Source: Rhizobium bangladeshense (GTDB taxonomy: Bacteria > Pseudomonadota > Alphaproteobacteria > Rhizobiales > Rhizobiaceae). From it: 64,000 bases of DNA. The stretch is from the NCBI RefSeq assembly GCF_001662075.1, contig NZ_LYPL01000001.1:620001-684000 (forward strand), in the 5' to 3' direction. This document shows, in pieces, positions 27,518 to 37,125 of this stretch. A program made the translations under genes and the position numbers. The first letter of the stretch is position 1. Every line of letters begins with the position of its first letter. Under the pieces are notes generated by a model. The model saw only the letters and a program-made list of their open reading frames with translations, did not search any database and had not been told where the DNA came from.

Positions 27518-28825
27518 TCAGATAAGACCCCCAATGACGGGGTTCAGCACCGGCTCATCCTCGGTGATAAGGTAGTGCGTGGCAAGTGCTGCGGCTGCCC
27601 TCTCCGCCGCGGCTTCGTCGGCGGCATGAACGAGGGCGATCGGCTCGCCGGCATTCACGCGGGTGCCGAGCGGCAGCAGTTCGGAGAAGCCGACGCGGTG
27701 GTCGATCCGATCCGCAGGATGGCGTCTTCCGCCACCGAGATCGATGACGCTGACACCGATACCACGGGCGTCGCAGGCGGCAAGCCAGCCGGACCGGGCA
27801 GCCGGGACAGGCTTTTCGACCGGCGCTCGGGCCAGGTATTTGTCGGGGTTTTCGATGAGATCGGCCGGGCCGCCGAGCATGGAAACCATGCGCGCAAAAA
27901 CCTCGCCTGCCTTGCCCGACGACAGGGCCCGGCGCGCCATTGACTCGCCTTCCTCAGCCGAGGCGGCAATGCCCGATTTCTCCAGCATCTCGGCCGCGAA
28001 GGCAAAAACGACGGTCTCGAGCCGCGTATTCCCCTTCCTGCCGGCCAGGAAATCCAGGCAGTTGCGCATCTCGACGGAATTGCCGGCGCTATCGGCGAGC
28101 GGCTCGTTCATGTCGGTGATCAGTGCCGAGGTCTTCACGCCCGCGCCATTCGCCACCTCGACCAGCGACCGTGCCAGAATTTCCGCCTGATCGCGCTCAG
28201 CCATGAAGGCGCCGTTGCCGACCTTGACATCGAGAACCAGCGTCTGAAGACCAGCGGCAAGTTTTTTGGAGAGGATGGAGGCGGTGATCAAGGGAATGGA
28301 ATCGACGGTGGCGGTCACATCGCGCACGGCATAGAGCCGGCCGTCGGCAGGCGCCAAGGCGCCGGTCTGGCCGATGATGGCGCATCCTGCCTGTTTGACC
28401 ACTTGGTGAAACAGATCCGCCTCCGGGGTGATCATATAGCCGGGAATGGATTCGAGCTTATCGAGCGTGCCGCCGGTATGGCCGAGGCCGCGGCCTGATA
28501 TCATCGGAACAGCAAGGCCGCAGGCGGCGGCGATCGGCGCCAGCATCAGCGAAACGTTGTCGCCGACGCCTCCCGTCGAATGTTTGTCGGCAATCGGACG
28601 GTCGATATCGGCCCATTGCAGCCGATCGCCGGAATCGGCCATCGCCAGCGTCAAGGCGACGATTTCAGCCCGCGACATGCCCTTGAACCAGACGGCCATG
28701 GCAAAGGCCCCGATCTGGCTTTCGGACAATCGACCGGCGGCAAGCGCATCGATGAAAGATCGGATCTCGGCAGCGTCGAGTTCGCCGCCGTCGCGCTTAC
28801 GCCGGATGAGCTCCTGCGGGATCAT
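27518..28825 (-). CDS. deoA: Thymidine phosphorylase
   Basis: 435 residues. Splits thymidine and deoxyuridine with phosphate into the base and deoxyribose 1-phosphate. Motifs: KHSTGGVGDNVSLMLAPI (phosphate loop), RGLGHTGGTLDKLESIPG, and the C-terminal domain with RVNAGEPIALVHA. Starts one base after the deoC stop. Last gene of the minus-strand salvage series. Confidence 0.97.
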   Translation of the reverse strand: MIPQELIRRKRDGGELDAAEIRSFIDALAAGRLSESQIGAFAMAVWFKGMSRAEIVALTLAMADSGDRLQWADIDRPIADKHSTGGVGDNVSLMLAPIAAACGLAVPMISGRGLGHTGGTLDKLESIPGYMITPEADLFHQVVKQAGCAIIGQTGALAPADGRLYAVRDVTATVDSIPLITASILSKKLAAGLQTLVLDVKVGNGAFMAERDQAEILARSLVEVANGAGVKTSALITDMNEPLADSAGNSVEMRNCLDFLAGRKGNTRLETVVFAFAAEMLEKSGIAASAEEGESMARRALSSGKAGEVFARMVSMLGGPADLIENPDKYLARAPVEKPVPAARSGWLAACDARGIGVSVIDLGGGRRHPADRIDHRVGFSELLPLGTRVNAGEPIALVHAADEAAAERAAAALATHYLITEDEPVLNPVIGGLI

Positions 28826-28826
28826 C

Positions 28827-29603
28827 TCAATAGCCCGACGCCGCCGCCGATGCCGGCTGCGCTCCGCTTAGAACCGCCAGTATATCGTCGAGCAGGCCGG
28901 AAGCGCCGAAGCGGAAGGTCGAGGGCATCGCCCAATCCGGCGCCATGATGGTTTCGGCGAGGCTGAGATAGAGCGCCGCATCGGCCACCGAGCCGATGCC
29001 GCCGGCTGGTTTGAAGCCGACCTTGCGTCCGCTTTCGCGAATCGCCCGGATCATGATGTCGGCGGCTTCGAGCGTCGCGTTGACGGCGACCTTGCCGGTG
29101 GAGGTCTTGATGAAATCCGCGCCGGCTTCGATGGCAAGTTTGGAGGCGCGGCGGATTAATGCCGCCTCCTTCAATTCGCCGGTCTCGATGATGACCTTCA
29201 GCAGAACGGGGCCGCTGCATTCGGCGCGCACCGCCCTGACCATGTCGGTCACCGCCTTCTCGTTGCCTGATATGAACTTGCGGTAGGGGATGACCAGATC
29301 GATCTCGTCGGCGCCGTCGGCAATCGCCTCGCGGGTTTCGGCGGCGACATCGGCCACTTCCATCTCGCCCGCCGGGAAATTGACGACGGTCGCGATCCGT
29401 ACGGCATGGCCGGTGCCGAGGATATTGCGGGCCTGGGCGACGAAGCGCGGCCAGATGCAGATCGCAGCGCTGTTGCCATAGGGCGTCTGCGCGCGGGTGC
29501 AGAGCGCTTCGATCTGCGCCTCGGTGCAATCGTCCTTCAGATTGGTGAGATCGAGAAGGGAAAGGGCGACCGCCGCCGTTTCCCGGATGGAATGGCTATT
29601 CAT
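28827..29603 (-). CDS. deoC: Deoxyribose-phosphate aldolase
   Basis: 258 residues from ATG 29603 (AGAGGA seven bases before; GTG 29609 less likely). Cleaves deoxyribose 5-phosphate to glyceraldehyde 3-phosphate and acetaldehyde. TIM barrel with LKVIIETGEL (proton-relay Lys) and FIKTSTGK (Schiff-base Lys), plus phosphate site GFKPAGGIG. It takes the product of DeoB. A palindromic repeat separates it from punA upstream. Confidence 0.97.
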   Translation of the reverse strand: MNSHSIRETAAVALSLLDLTNLKDDCTEAQIEALCTRAQTPYGNSAAICIWPRFVAQARNILGTGHAVRIATVVNFPAGEMEVADVAAETREAIADGADEIDLVIPYRKFISGNEKAVTDMVRAVRAECSGPVLLKVIIETGELKEAALIRRASKLAIEAGADFIKTSTGKVAVNATLEAADIMIRAIRESGRKVGFKPAGGIGSVADAALYLSLAETIMAPDWAMPSTFRFGASGLLDDILAVLSGAQPASAAASGY

Positions 29604-29612
29604 CTTCACTTC

Positions 29613-29730
29613 CTCTAGAGCATGATGCCGAAAAGTGTGAGCGGTTTTCGGACGACATCATGCTCTCGCTATTAGTGTAGAACAGGATTCAGACTTTAGG
29701 GCCGACCCGGCCTAAAATCATCCTGTTCTG
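29613..29730. repeat. Palindromic intergenic repeat, copy B (RIME-like), overlapping the end of punA
   Basis: Contains AGAGCATGATGCCG (29617-29630) with CATCATGCTCT (29656-29666) and TTTAGGGCC/GGCCTAAA (29695-29717). Its reverse complement aligns with 9573-9686. It fills the deoC-punA gap and runs into punA: the stop codon (29718-29720) and the last few codons lie inside the repeat. Confidence 0.8.
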
Positions 29731-30518
29731 GCCGCAATCATGTCTTTCAATATGGCGGCGAGACGGGCGCCACCGACAGGCGCCATGTCCTTGGTTTCTT
29801 CATGGCTGAGCTCATTGCCGGTCATGCCTGCCCCATAGTTGGTGATGACGGAGGCGGCGGCAACCCTCAGTCCCAGCATTCTTGCGATGATGACCTCGGG
29901 CACCGTCGACATGCCGACGGCATCGGCGCCAAGGATGCGCGCCATGCGGATTTCGGCCGGCGTTTCGAAGCTCGGGCCGGAGAACCACATATAGACACCC
30001 TGCGCCAGCTCGATCTTGAGCTTTGCCGCAGCCTTCCGCATCGCGCTAGCAAGACCGGCATCATAGGCATTGGTCATGCCGACGAAGCGATGATCGCTTT
30101 CCTCGCCGATCAGCGGGTTCATGCCGGAATAGTTGATATGGTCGGTGATCTGCATTACCGAACCGGGCGGCATGTCGTCACGCAGCGATCCTGCCGAATT
30201 GGTCAGGATCAGCGCCTCGACGCCGAGCGCCTTCAAGACCTCGATCGGCAGGCGCATGGCGTTGGGATCGCCCTTCTCGTAATAATGCACGCGGCCGGAA
30301 AGCATGACGACGGGCACGCCGCCGAGCCGGCCGGCGACGACCTCGCCGGCATGGCCGGAGACGGCGCTGACGGGAAAGCCCGGCAGGTCGCGATAGGGAA
30401 TACGCACGGCGCCGTCCAGCTGACCAACGAGGGAGCCAAGACCGGAGCCGAGCACGATGCCATGGCGTGGCTTGATGGCGCCGAGCAAGGCGGCGAGCAG
30501 GTCGACCGTCGCCTTCAT
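29718..30518 (-). CDS. punA: Purine nucleoside phosphorylase (trimeric, PunA type)
   Basis: 266 residues from ATG 30518, which overlaps the cdd stop by four bases; the long frame upstream is the shadow of cdd. Splits inosine, guanosine and deoxy forms with phosphate. Motifs of the trimeric class: GIVLGSGLGSL, SGRVHYYEKGD (phosphate and substrate His/Tyr), YMWFSGPSFETPAEIR, GMSTVPEVIIARMLG and VITNYGAGM. The final residues ARTG and the stop are coded by a dispersed repeat. Confidence 0.96.
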   Translation of the reverse strand: MKATVDLLAALLGAIKPRHGIVLGSGLGSLVGQLDGAVRIPYRDLPGFPVSAVSGHAGEVVAGRLGGVPVVMLSGRVHYYEKGDPNAMRLPIEVLKALGVEALILTNSAGSLRDDMPPGSVMQITDHINYSGMNPLIGEESDHRFVGMTNAYDAGLASAMRKAAAKLKIELAQGVYMWFSGPSFETPAEIRMARILGADAVGMSTVPEVIIARMLGLRVAAASVITNYGAGMTGNELSHEETKDMAPVGGARLAAILKDMIAARTG

Positions 30519-30904
30519 CCGAGTTCCGTCTCGAAGCTGAAGGGAAGAAGCTCTTCCATGGTCATGTTCTTCTGCACGCCGGCCTCGTCGCAGAGATAGA
30601 TCTTCGTGTCCTTGGAAGCGAATTCGGAGATCTTCTGGCGGCAGCCGCCGCAGGGCGGGCAGAGCGGCAGCTTCTCGGCGATAACAGCCATTTCGACGAT
30701 CTTCTTCGCGCCGCCCATGATCATGGCGCTGATGGCCGTCGGCTCGGCGCACCAGCCTTGCGGAAAGGAGAGGTTTTCAATGTTGGCGCCGGTATAGACC
30801 TTGCCGTCCTCGGCGCGGATCGCCGCGCCGACGGGAAATTTCGAATAGGGCGCATGGGCAAAGACCATGGCGCCGCGTGCGGCTTCGAACAGGTCATGGG
30901 ACAT
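30515..30904 (-). CDS. cdd: Cytidine deaminase
   Basis: 129 residues from ATG 30904, two bases after the permease stop. Converts cytidine and deoxycytidine to uridine forms. Zinc site Cys52-Ala-Glu54 (catalytic Glu) and PPCGGC with Cys85 and Cys88; substrate motif YTGANIENLSFPQG. The small homotetrameric class. Its place directly after the importer genes and before punA fits immediate processing of imported nucleosides. Confidence 0.96.
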   Translation of the reverse strand: MSHDLFEAARGAMVFAHAPYSKFPVGAAIRAEDGKVYTGANIENLSFPQGWCAEPTAISAMIMGGAKKIVEMAVIAEKLPLCPPCGGCRQKISEFASKDTKIYLCDEAGVQKNMTMEELLPFSFETELG

Positions 30905-30906
30905 GA

Positions 30907-31878
30907 TCAACGTTCCTTCGTATAGGGCACGCCGCCGGCCTTCGGCGGGATCGCGATGCCGATGAAGCCGGCAAGCAGAATGCAGGTGAGGACATAGGGC
31001 AGCGCCTGGAAGACCTGAACAGGCACTGTGCCGATCAGCGGCACCTCCTTGCCCTGCATGAAATTCGCCAGCGCATCGAGGAAGCCGAAGAGCAGGCAGG
31101 CGAACATGACAGGCACCGGCTTCCACTTGGCAAAGACGAGGGCGGCGAGCGCGATATAGCCCTTGCCGGCCGACATGTCCTTGATGAAGGCGGCCGACTG
31201 GGCGATCGCCAGATAGGTACCGGCAAAGCCGCAGAGGATGCCGGCGCACATGACGGCGCGGTAGCGCAGCCAGGCGACCGAGATGCCGGCGGTGTCGACT
31301 GCACCCGGGTTTTCGCCGACGGCGCGCATCCGCAAGCCGAAGCGCGTACGGTAAAGCACCCACCAGGAGAAGGGCACCGCGAGAAAGGCGAGATAAGTGA
31401 GGATATTGTTGCCCGATATGACGTTGGCATAGAGCGGGCCGAGGATCGGCACGTCACGGAGGGCATCGGCACCCGGCAGGATGATCGGCGCGAAGCGTGC
31501 ATCCGGCGGCAGCTGCGGCGTGCGCCCGCCCTGGCCGAACCAGGCCTGGCCGAGCACGATGGTGATGCCGGCGATGAAGAAGTTGATCGCCACGCCCGAA
31601 ACGATCTGGTTGCCGCGGTTGGTGATTGAGGCAAAGCCATGCACCAGGCTCAGCGCCACCGAGCAGACGATGCCGGCGCCGAGGCCCAGCCAGGCCGAAC
31701 CGGTGAGATAAGCCACGCAGGCAGCGGCGAATGCCGAGCCCAGCATCTTGCCTTCGAGGCCGATATCGAAAACGCCCGCACGCTCTGAAAATAGGCCGGC
31801 GAGTGCCGTGAAGATCAGCGGAATGGAGAGCCGGACCGTCGAACTCAGGACGTTGATGAAAATGTCGTAATAATCCAT
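30907..31878 (-). CDS. Nucleoside-type ABC transporter permease, second subunit
   Basis: 323 residues from ATG 31878; about eight to ten hydrophobic segments. Pattern FTALAGLFSERAGVFDIGLEGKM is characteristic of the BMP-dependent importer permeases, with NFFIAGI and GENPGAVDTAGI later. Works with the larger permease coded ten bases upstream. BMP-linked transporters of this architecture import nucleosides, and the cdd/punA/deo context supports that here. Confidence 0.92.
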   Translation of the reverse strand: MDYYDIFINVLSSTVRLSIPLIFTALAGLFSERAGVFDIGLEGKMLGSAFAAACVAYLTGSAWLGLGAGIVCSVALSLVHGFASITNRGNQIVSGVAINFFIAGITIVLGQAWFGQGGRTPQLPPDARFAPIILPGADALRDVPILGPLYANVISGNNILTYLAFLAVPFSWWVLYRTRFGLRMRAVGENPGAVDTAGISVAWLRYRAVMCAGILCGFAGTYLAIAQSAAFIKDMSAGKGYIALAALVFAKWKPVPVMFACLLFGFLDALANFMQGKEVPLIGTVPVQVFQALPYVLTCILLAGFIGIAIPPKAGGVPYTKER

Positions 31879-31888
31879 CGTCCGCTCC

Positions 31889-32992
31889 TCAGGCTGGCTT
31901 GAACTGCTGGTAGATGTGCACCATTGCCGGCCGGAACATATATTCCAGCGCGCCGGCAAAGAGGATCACCAGACCCTGGATGACGAGGATCATCTCACGG
32001 GTGATATTCGGCATTTCGAAAGAGATCCAGTCACCGCCCTGATAGAGGGTGCCGAAGAGGATCGCCGCCAGGATGATGCCGAGCGGATGGTTGCGGCCCA
32101 TCAGCGAGACCGCGATGCCGACGAAGCCGGCGCCGCCGACGAACTCGACCTGCAGACGGGCGGAGGAGCCCATGACGGGATTGAGCGCCATCATGCCTGC
32201 GAGCGCGCCAGAAAGCAGCATGGCGATGATAACGATCCGTGCATAGGGAATGCCGGCATAGTCGGCGGCGGTCGAGCTCACACCCAGCGTGCGCATCTCG
32301 AAGCCGAGCTTGGTGCGCCAGATGAGGATCCAGACAAACCAAGCGGCAAAGAGGGCGACGATGAAGGAGACGTTAAAGGGGGCGGCACCGAGCTTGGCTC
32401 CGAACATCGTCATCAGCCAGTCGAGCTTGGGAAGCTGACCGCCTTCGAGGAAGGTGCGGGTTTCCGGCGCCATCTTGCCCGGTACGATCAGCACGTGCAC
32501 CAGCAGATAGACCATGAGGGCGGCGGCGATATAGTTGAACATGATCGTCGTGATGACGATGTGGCTGCCGCGCTTGGCCTGAAGGAAAGCGGGGATGAAG
32601 GCCCAGGCTGCGCCGAAAATGCCGGCGCCGACGATGGCGACCGGCATCGTCACATACCAGGGCACGTAATTGTCGAGCGCGAGCGCCGCAAGCGCACAGC
32701 CGAGGCCGCCGATATAGGCCTGGCCTTCGGAGCCGATGTTGAAGAGACCGGCATGGATCGCCACCGCGACGGAAAGGCCGGTGAAAATGAAGCTCGTCGC
32801 ATAGTAGAGCGTGAAGCCTATGCCTTCGCCGCTGCCAAAAGCGCCTTCGATCAGCAGGGAAAGGGCGGCAAGCGGGCTCTCGCCGATCAGCCAGACGACG
32901 AAGCCCGAGATCAGGAAGGCGACGATGAGGTTCAGAAGCGGTATCAGACCGTAATTGATCCAGTTAGGCAGCGGAATGGAAGCAGTGCTCAT
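31889..32992 (-). CDS. Nucleoside-type ABC transporter permease, first subunit
   Basis: 367 residues from ATG 32992, seven bases after the ATPase stop. Around nine hydrophobic segments; AIHAGLFNIGSEGQAYIGG is the matching family motif and EMRTLGVSSTAADYAGIPYAR a cytosolic coupling region. Pairs with the next permease to form the inner-membrane channel of the BMP-type nucleoside importer. Confidence 0.92.
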   Translation of the reverse strand: MSTASIPLPNWINYGLIPLLNLIVAFLISGFVVWLIGESPLAALSLLIEGAFGSGEGIGFTLYYATSFIFTGLSVAVAIHAGLFNIGSEGQAYIGGLGCALAALALDNYVPWYVTMPVAIVGAGIFGAAWAFIPAFLQAKRGSHIVITTIMFNYIAAALMVYLLVHVLIVPGKMAPETRTFLEGGQLPKLDWLMTMFGAKLGAAPFNVSFIVALFAAWFVWILIWRTKLGFEMRTLGVSSTAADYAGIPYARIVIIAMLLSGALAGMMALNPVMGSSARLQVEFVGGAGFVGIAVSLMGRNHPLGIILAAILFGTLYQGGDWISFEMPNITREMILVIQGLVILFAGALEYMFRPAMVHIYQQFKPA

Positions 32993-32999
32993 AAGGGCC

Positions 33000-34511
<1,512 letters not shown>

Positions 34512-34526
34512 AGCAGGCTCCAAATA

Positions 34527-34567
34527 AGAAAAGGGCGTATGGCGAAAATCCCCTCCGCCATACGCCC
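34527..34567 (-). terminator. Hairpin between binding-protein and ATPase genes
   Basis: A perfect 12-base-pair stem (34556-34567 with 34533-34544) followed on the minus strand by TTTTCTTATTT. It lies 32 bases after the BMP-protein stop. Likely a partial terminator or mRNA-stabilising hairpin that keeps binding-protein levels above those of the membrane genes. Confidence 0.8.
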
Positions 34568-34599
34568 GATCTCAATCGTCAATTACATCAGGGCGCGGA

Positions 34600-35592
34600 T
34601 CACTTCGGGCAAGCGTTGTCCGAGGTGTAATCGTGAACCTTGACGGTTCCGGCGATGATGTCGGCCTTGGCCTTGTCCACGGCAGCCTGCATTTCCGGCG
34701 TGATCAGCGACTTGTTGTTGTCGTCGATCGCGGCGCCGACACCATCTTCCTTGACGCCAAGCGCCTGGACGCCGCCGGTGAACTTGTCGTTCTTGGTGTC
34801 GGTGTAGGCGTTGTAGACGGCAAGATCGACGCGCTTGACCATCGAGGTCAGCACCGAGCCCGGATGCAGATGGTTCTGGTTGGAGTCGACGCCGATCGAC
34901 AGCTTCTTGTTGTCGGCGGCGGTCTGCAGAACGCCGAGGCCGGTGGCGCCGGCCGCCGCGTAAATGACGTCAGCGCCCTGATCGATCTGGTTCTTCGTGA
35001 GCTCACCGCCGCGAACCGGGTCGTTCCAGGCCGCACCTGTTGTGCCGGTCATGTTCTGGAATACCTGGATATCGGCCTTGGCGGCGCGGGCGCCCTGCTC
35101 ATAGCCGCATTCGAACTTGCGGATCAGCGGAATGTCCATGCCGCCGACGAAACCGACCTTGCCGGTCTTGGAGGCCATGGCGGCGAGAATGCCGACGAGA
35201 TAGGAGCCTTCTTCTTCCTTGTAGACGACCGAACGGACGTTCGGCTTATCGACGACGGAGTCGACGATGATGAACTTGGTGTCGGGGAATTCGGCTGCGA
35301 CCTTCTCTATGGCCGAAGTCCAGGCGAAGGAGACGGCGACCACGGGATTGAAGCCGCGGCTTGCGAAGTTGCGGATGGCCTGTTCGCCCTGGGTGTCGCC
35401 CGTCGGCTCAAAGTCGCGATAGGCAATACCGGTCTCGGCCTTGAACTTCTCGGCGCCGTTATAGGCCGCTTCGTTGAAAGACTTATCGAACTTCCCGCCA
35501 GTGCCGTAAACCAGCGCCGGCTTGACATCGGCGGCCAGCGCCGTCGTCGACATGGCAGCCACGGCAAGGAGAGTGAGAAGGGATTTTTTCAT
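34600..35592 (-). CDS. BMP-family nucleoside-binding lipoprotein-like periplasmic protein
   Basis: 330 residues. A cleavable signal ends ALAADVKP, with no lipobox Cys. BMP/Med features: VYGTGGKFDKSFNEAAYNGAEKF, FASRGFNPVVAVSFAW, GFVGGMDIPLIRKFECGYEQGA and GADVIYAAAGATGLGV. It should capture nucleosides in the periplasm for the ATPase and permeases downstream. First gene of the salvage series; regulatory region 35593-36003 precedes it. Confidence 0.93.
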   Translation of the reverse strand: MKKSLLTLLAVAAMSTTALAADVKPALVYGTGGKFDKSFNEAAYNGAEKFKAETGIAYRDFEPTGDTQGEQAIRNFASRGFNPVVAVSFAWTSAIEKVAAEFPDTKFIIVDSVVDKPNVRSVVYKEEEGSYLVGILAAMASKTGKVGFVGGMDIPLIRKFECGYEQGARAAKADIQVFQNMTGTTGAAWNDPVRGGELTKNQIDQGADVIYAAAGATGLGVLQTAADNKKLSIGVDSNQNHLHPGSVLTSMVKRVDLAVYNAYTDTKNDKFTGGVQALGVKEDGVGAAIDDNNKSLITPEMQAAVDKAKADIIAGTVKVHDYTSDNACPK

Positions 35593-36003
35593 TGTGCAGC
35601 CCTGTTGTTGCTATTCGTTGGGGTCCTCCCGCAAGCCCTTTTCGGACATGTCTGCGGAACCACCGACCTCCCCCCGGAGGCCTGGCTGCGCGCATCCTTG
35701 CATGGCTCACGGAAAAATTCACCAGAAATTTTTCAGGCGGTAAAGATTTGCAGCGATTGCTGAAAATCAGTTCTGCTGGGCGGATTTTTGGACATCTCGC
35801 CGACCGAGATGCGGATTTTTTAGCCGATCCGCTGGCCGTTGCTGAAACCGGGGAAGAGCAAATGCACCCGGTCTTTTGCCGGATCGCACCGGCTCAACAG
35901 CGAAAGCGCGTCGCATCAAATTTGATTCATGCGACGCACTTTAGCACTTTGTTTTATGCATGTCGTTGCCCCGGAACCGCTGCACATTTCCGGGCGACAT
36001 GCA
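35593..36003. promoter_or_regulatory. Upstream region of the nucleoside importer operon
   Basis: No gene in this 411-base stretch. It must contain the minus-strand promoter of the importer operon. A perfect inverted repeat GAAAAATT/AATTTTTC with 7-base spacer (35712-35719 and 35727-35734) is a candidate operator about 120 bases before the start codon. The right end is occupied by a palindromic repeat (35906-36004). Confidence 0.55.
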
Positions 36004-36004
36004 T
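35906..36004. repeat. Mosaic of two palindromes between divergent/convergent genes
   Basis: First palindrome: GCGTCGCAT (35908-35916) with ATGCGACGC (35929-35937), with ATCAAATTTGAT nested at 35915-35926. Second: ATGCATGTCG (35956-35965) with CGACATGCAT (35995-36004), enclosing CCCCGGAA/TTCCGGG. The second hairpin ends at the stop codon of the 105-aa gene. The layout resembles dispersed rhizobial intergenic repeats; no second copy is in this window. Confidence 0.6.
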
Positions 36005-36321
36005 TAAGCCGTGAAGCGACCGGCGATCGGCGGCTTCTTGTAGCCGATCATCCAAAGAAGCAGCGCGATCACCAGAAAGACTGCAAAGGCCGGCTGGAGC
36101 ATCAGCCACTGGAAGATGAAGGCGTAGAAGCGGGGATGGATATAGTAGGAAAGCGCAGATTGCAGCGACGTCAGCGTGTCCGGGCTCACATCCTGCCAAG
36201 CCTCCGACATCGGCGTCATGACAACGGCGGAAGCCGCAACCGACTGGATCGAATCGATGGTCCCGGCAATAACGGCCGCCGCAAGCGCGACAAGACTGGC
36301 CAGACGCAACAGGAAACGCAT
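36004..36321 (-). CDS. Small predicted inner-membrane protein (105 aa)
   Basis: Family not recognised. ATG 36321 follows GAGGAG. An N-terminal helix (LLRLASLVALAAAVIAGTI), a polar middle (MSEAWQDVSPDTLTSLQSAL), and a second helix near residues 78-92 (FAVFLVIALLLWMIGY) with a basic C-terminus give a two-helix membrane protein. Stands alone between the importer operon and tRNA-Ser. Function unknown. Confidence 0.65.
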   Translation of the reverse strand: MRFLLRLASLVALAAAVIAGTIDSIQSVAASAVVMTPMSEAWQDVSPDTLTSLQSALSYYIHPRFYAFIFQWLMLQPAFAVFLVIALLLWMIGYKKPPIAGRFTA

Positions 36322-36473
36322 CAACTCCTCCGACGCTTCGATATGCCGGACAATTCCGGCGGACCCGCGCCATTCTCCACCTTGAGAATTACATAGTCAT
36401 CGATGGGGTGAAGCACAATGGACGGGCGCAAGCGAGTTTTATCCGAAGAAGTCAAAAAACTGTTAGATTTGGG

Positions 36474-36501
36474 TTGATCGGCAAAAATTCATCGGTATAT
36501 A
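36474..36501 (+). promoter_or_regulatory. Candidate sigma-70-type promoter of tRNA-Ser
   Basis: TTGATC (36474-36479) and TATATA (36496-36501) are separated by 16 bases, and the tRNA starts 46 bases after the -10 box. A reasonable match to the rhizobial housekeeping consensus; start site not known. Confidence 0.5.
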
Positions 36502-36547
36502 TCGCGCCGTTCCGACGATTTGCTCCTCTCCTGGTGCGAACGCCAAA

Positions 36548-36637
36548 GGACAGGTGGCCGAGTGGTTTAAGGCGCACGCCTGGAACGCGTGTGTACGTGA
36601 AAGCGTACCGAGGGTTCGAATCCCTCCCTGTCCGCCA
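36548..36637 (+). tRNA. tRNA-Ser (anticodon GGA)
   Basis: Cloverleaf read by hand: acceptor GGACAGG/CCTGTCC, D-arm GCCGAGTGGTTTAAGGC, anticodon stem CACGC/GCGTG with loop CTGGAAC (anticodon GGA, reads UCC/UCU), the long class II variable arm GTGTACGTGAAAGCGTAC, T-arm GAGGG/TTCGAAT/CCCTC, discriminator G and an encoded CCA. Length 90 with CCA, normal for tRNA-Ser. Confidence 0.97.
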
Positions 36638-36749
36638 TTTTTCGTTGGATCTTGTGTCATAGTGCGGCACTCTGTGCGGCGGTACGCAAATACTCCTGCC
36701 GCAGCTCTACAAAGACGGTCCAGCCATCCTCTCGACACCGAACTGAGGG

Positions 36750-37017
36750 GGTCCGCTTCATTTCCTGAGGAGGCGGCCGGATTCGGCAGGCCGCCTTCGC
36801 AAAAGATGCGCTTCCCCACTCTGATTGTCGCAAGCGCCAATGATCCTTTCCGCACGCTCGACCATGCCCAGGCCGAGCCGATCTCTGGGGTAGCGGCCTT
36901 GTCGAGATCGGTGCTTTCGGCCATATCAACGGGCAAAGCGGCCTTGAGGAGTGGACGCAGGGGAAGGCTCTGCTGACGGCCTTCGCCGCCGGATTGGCAA
37001 AACGTGATCGGGTGTGA
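36750..37017 (+). pseudogene. Remnant of an RBBP9/YdeN-type alpha/beta hydrolase
   Basis: Two adjoining frames carry the C-terminal part of this serine hydrolase family. One frame reads MRFPTLIVASANDPFRTLDHAQ (acid-residue strand, shown by its key residues ASANDP), then after a one-base shift near 36872 the other reads RADLWGSGLVEIGAFGHING and SGLEEWTQGKALLTAF, with the catalytic His in GHIN, to a stop at 37017. Adding one C in the shift region would restore one frame. The N-terminal half with the nucleophile is missing between here and the tRNA. Nothing else is seen in 36638-37125. Confidence 0.7.
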
Positions 37018-37125
37018 TCTAGCCGAATACACCACGCGATTCCTGAATTTTTACCATGCCGCTTCACCGGGTCTTTGCACGTGACGCGGTATGCTTTGGA
37101 AAATTAAAAACCAGAGGTAAAACAG

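Noticed and set aside
36408..36670. Open frames on both strands running through the tRNA-Ser gene
   Set aside because: They translate the tRNA itself, have no ribosome site and no family; such frames are common artefacts.
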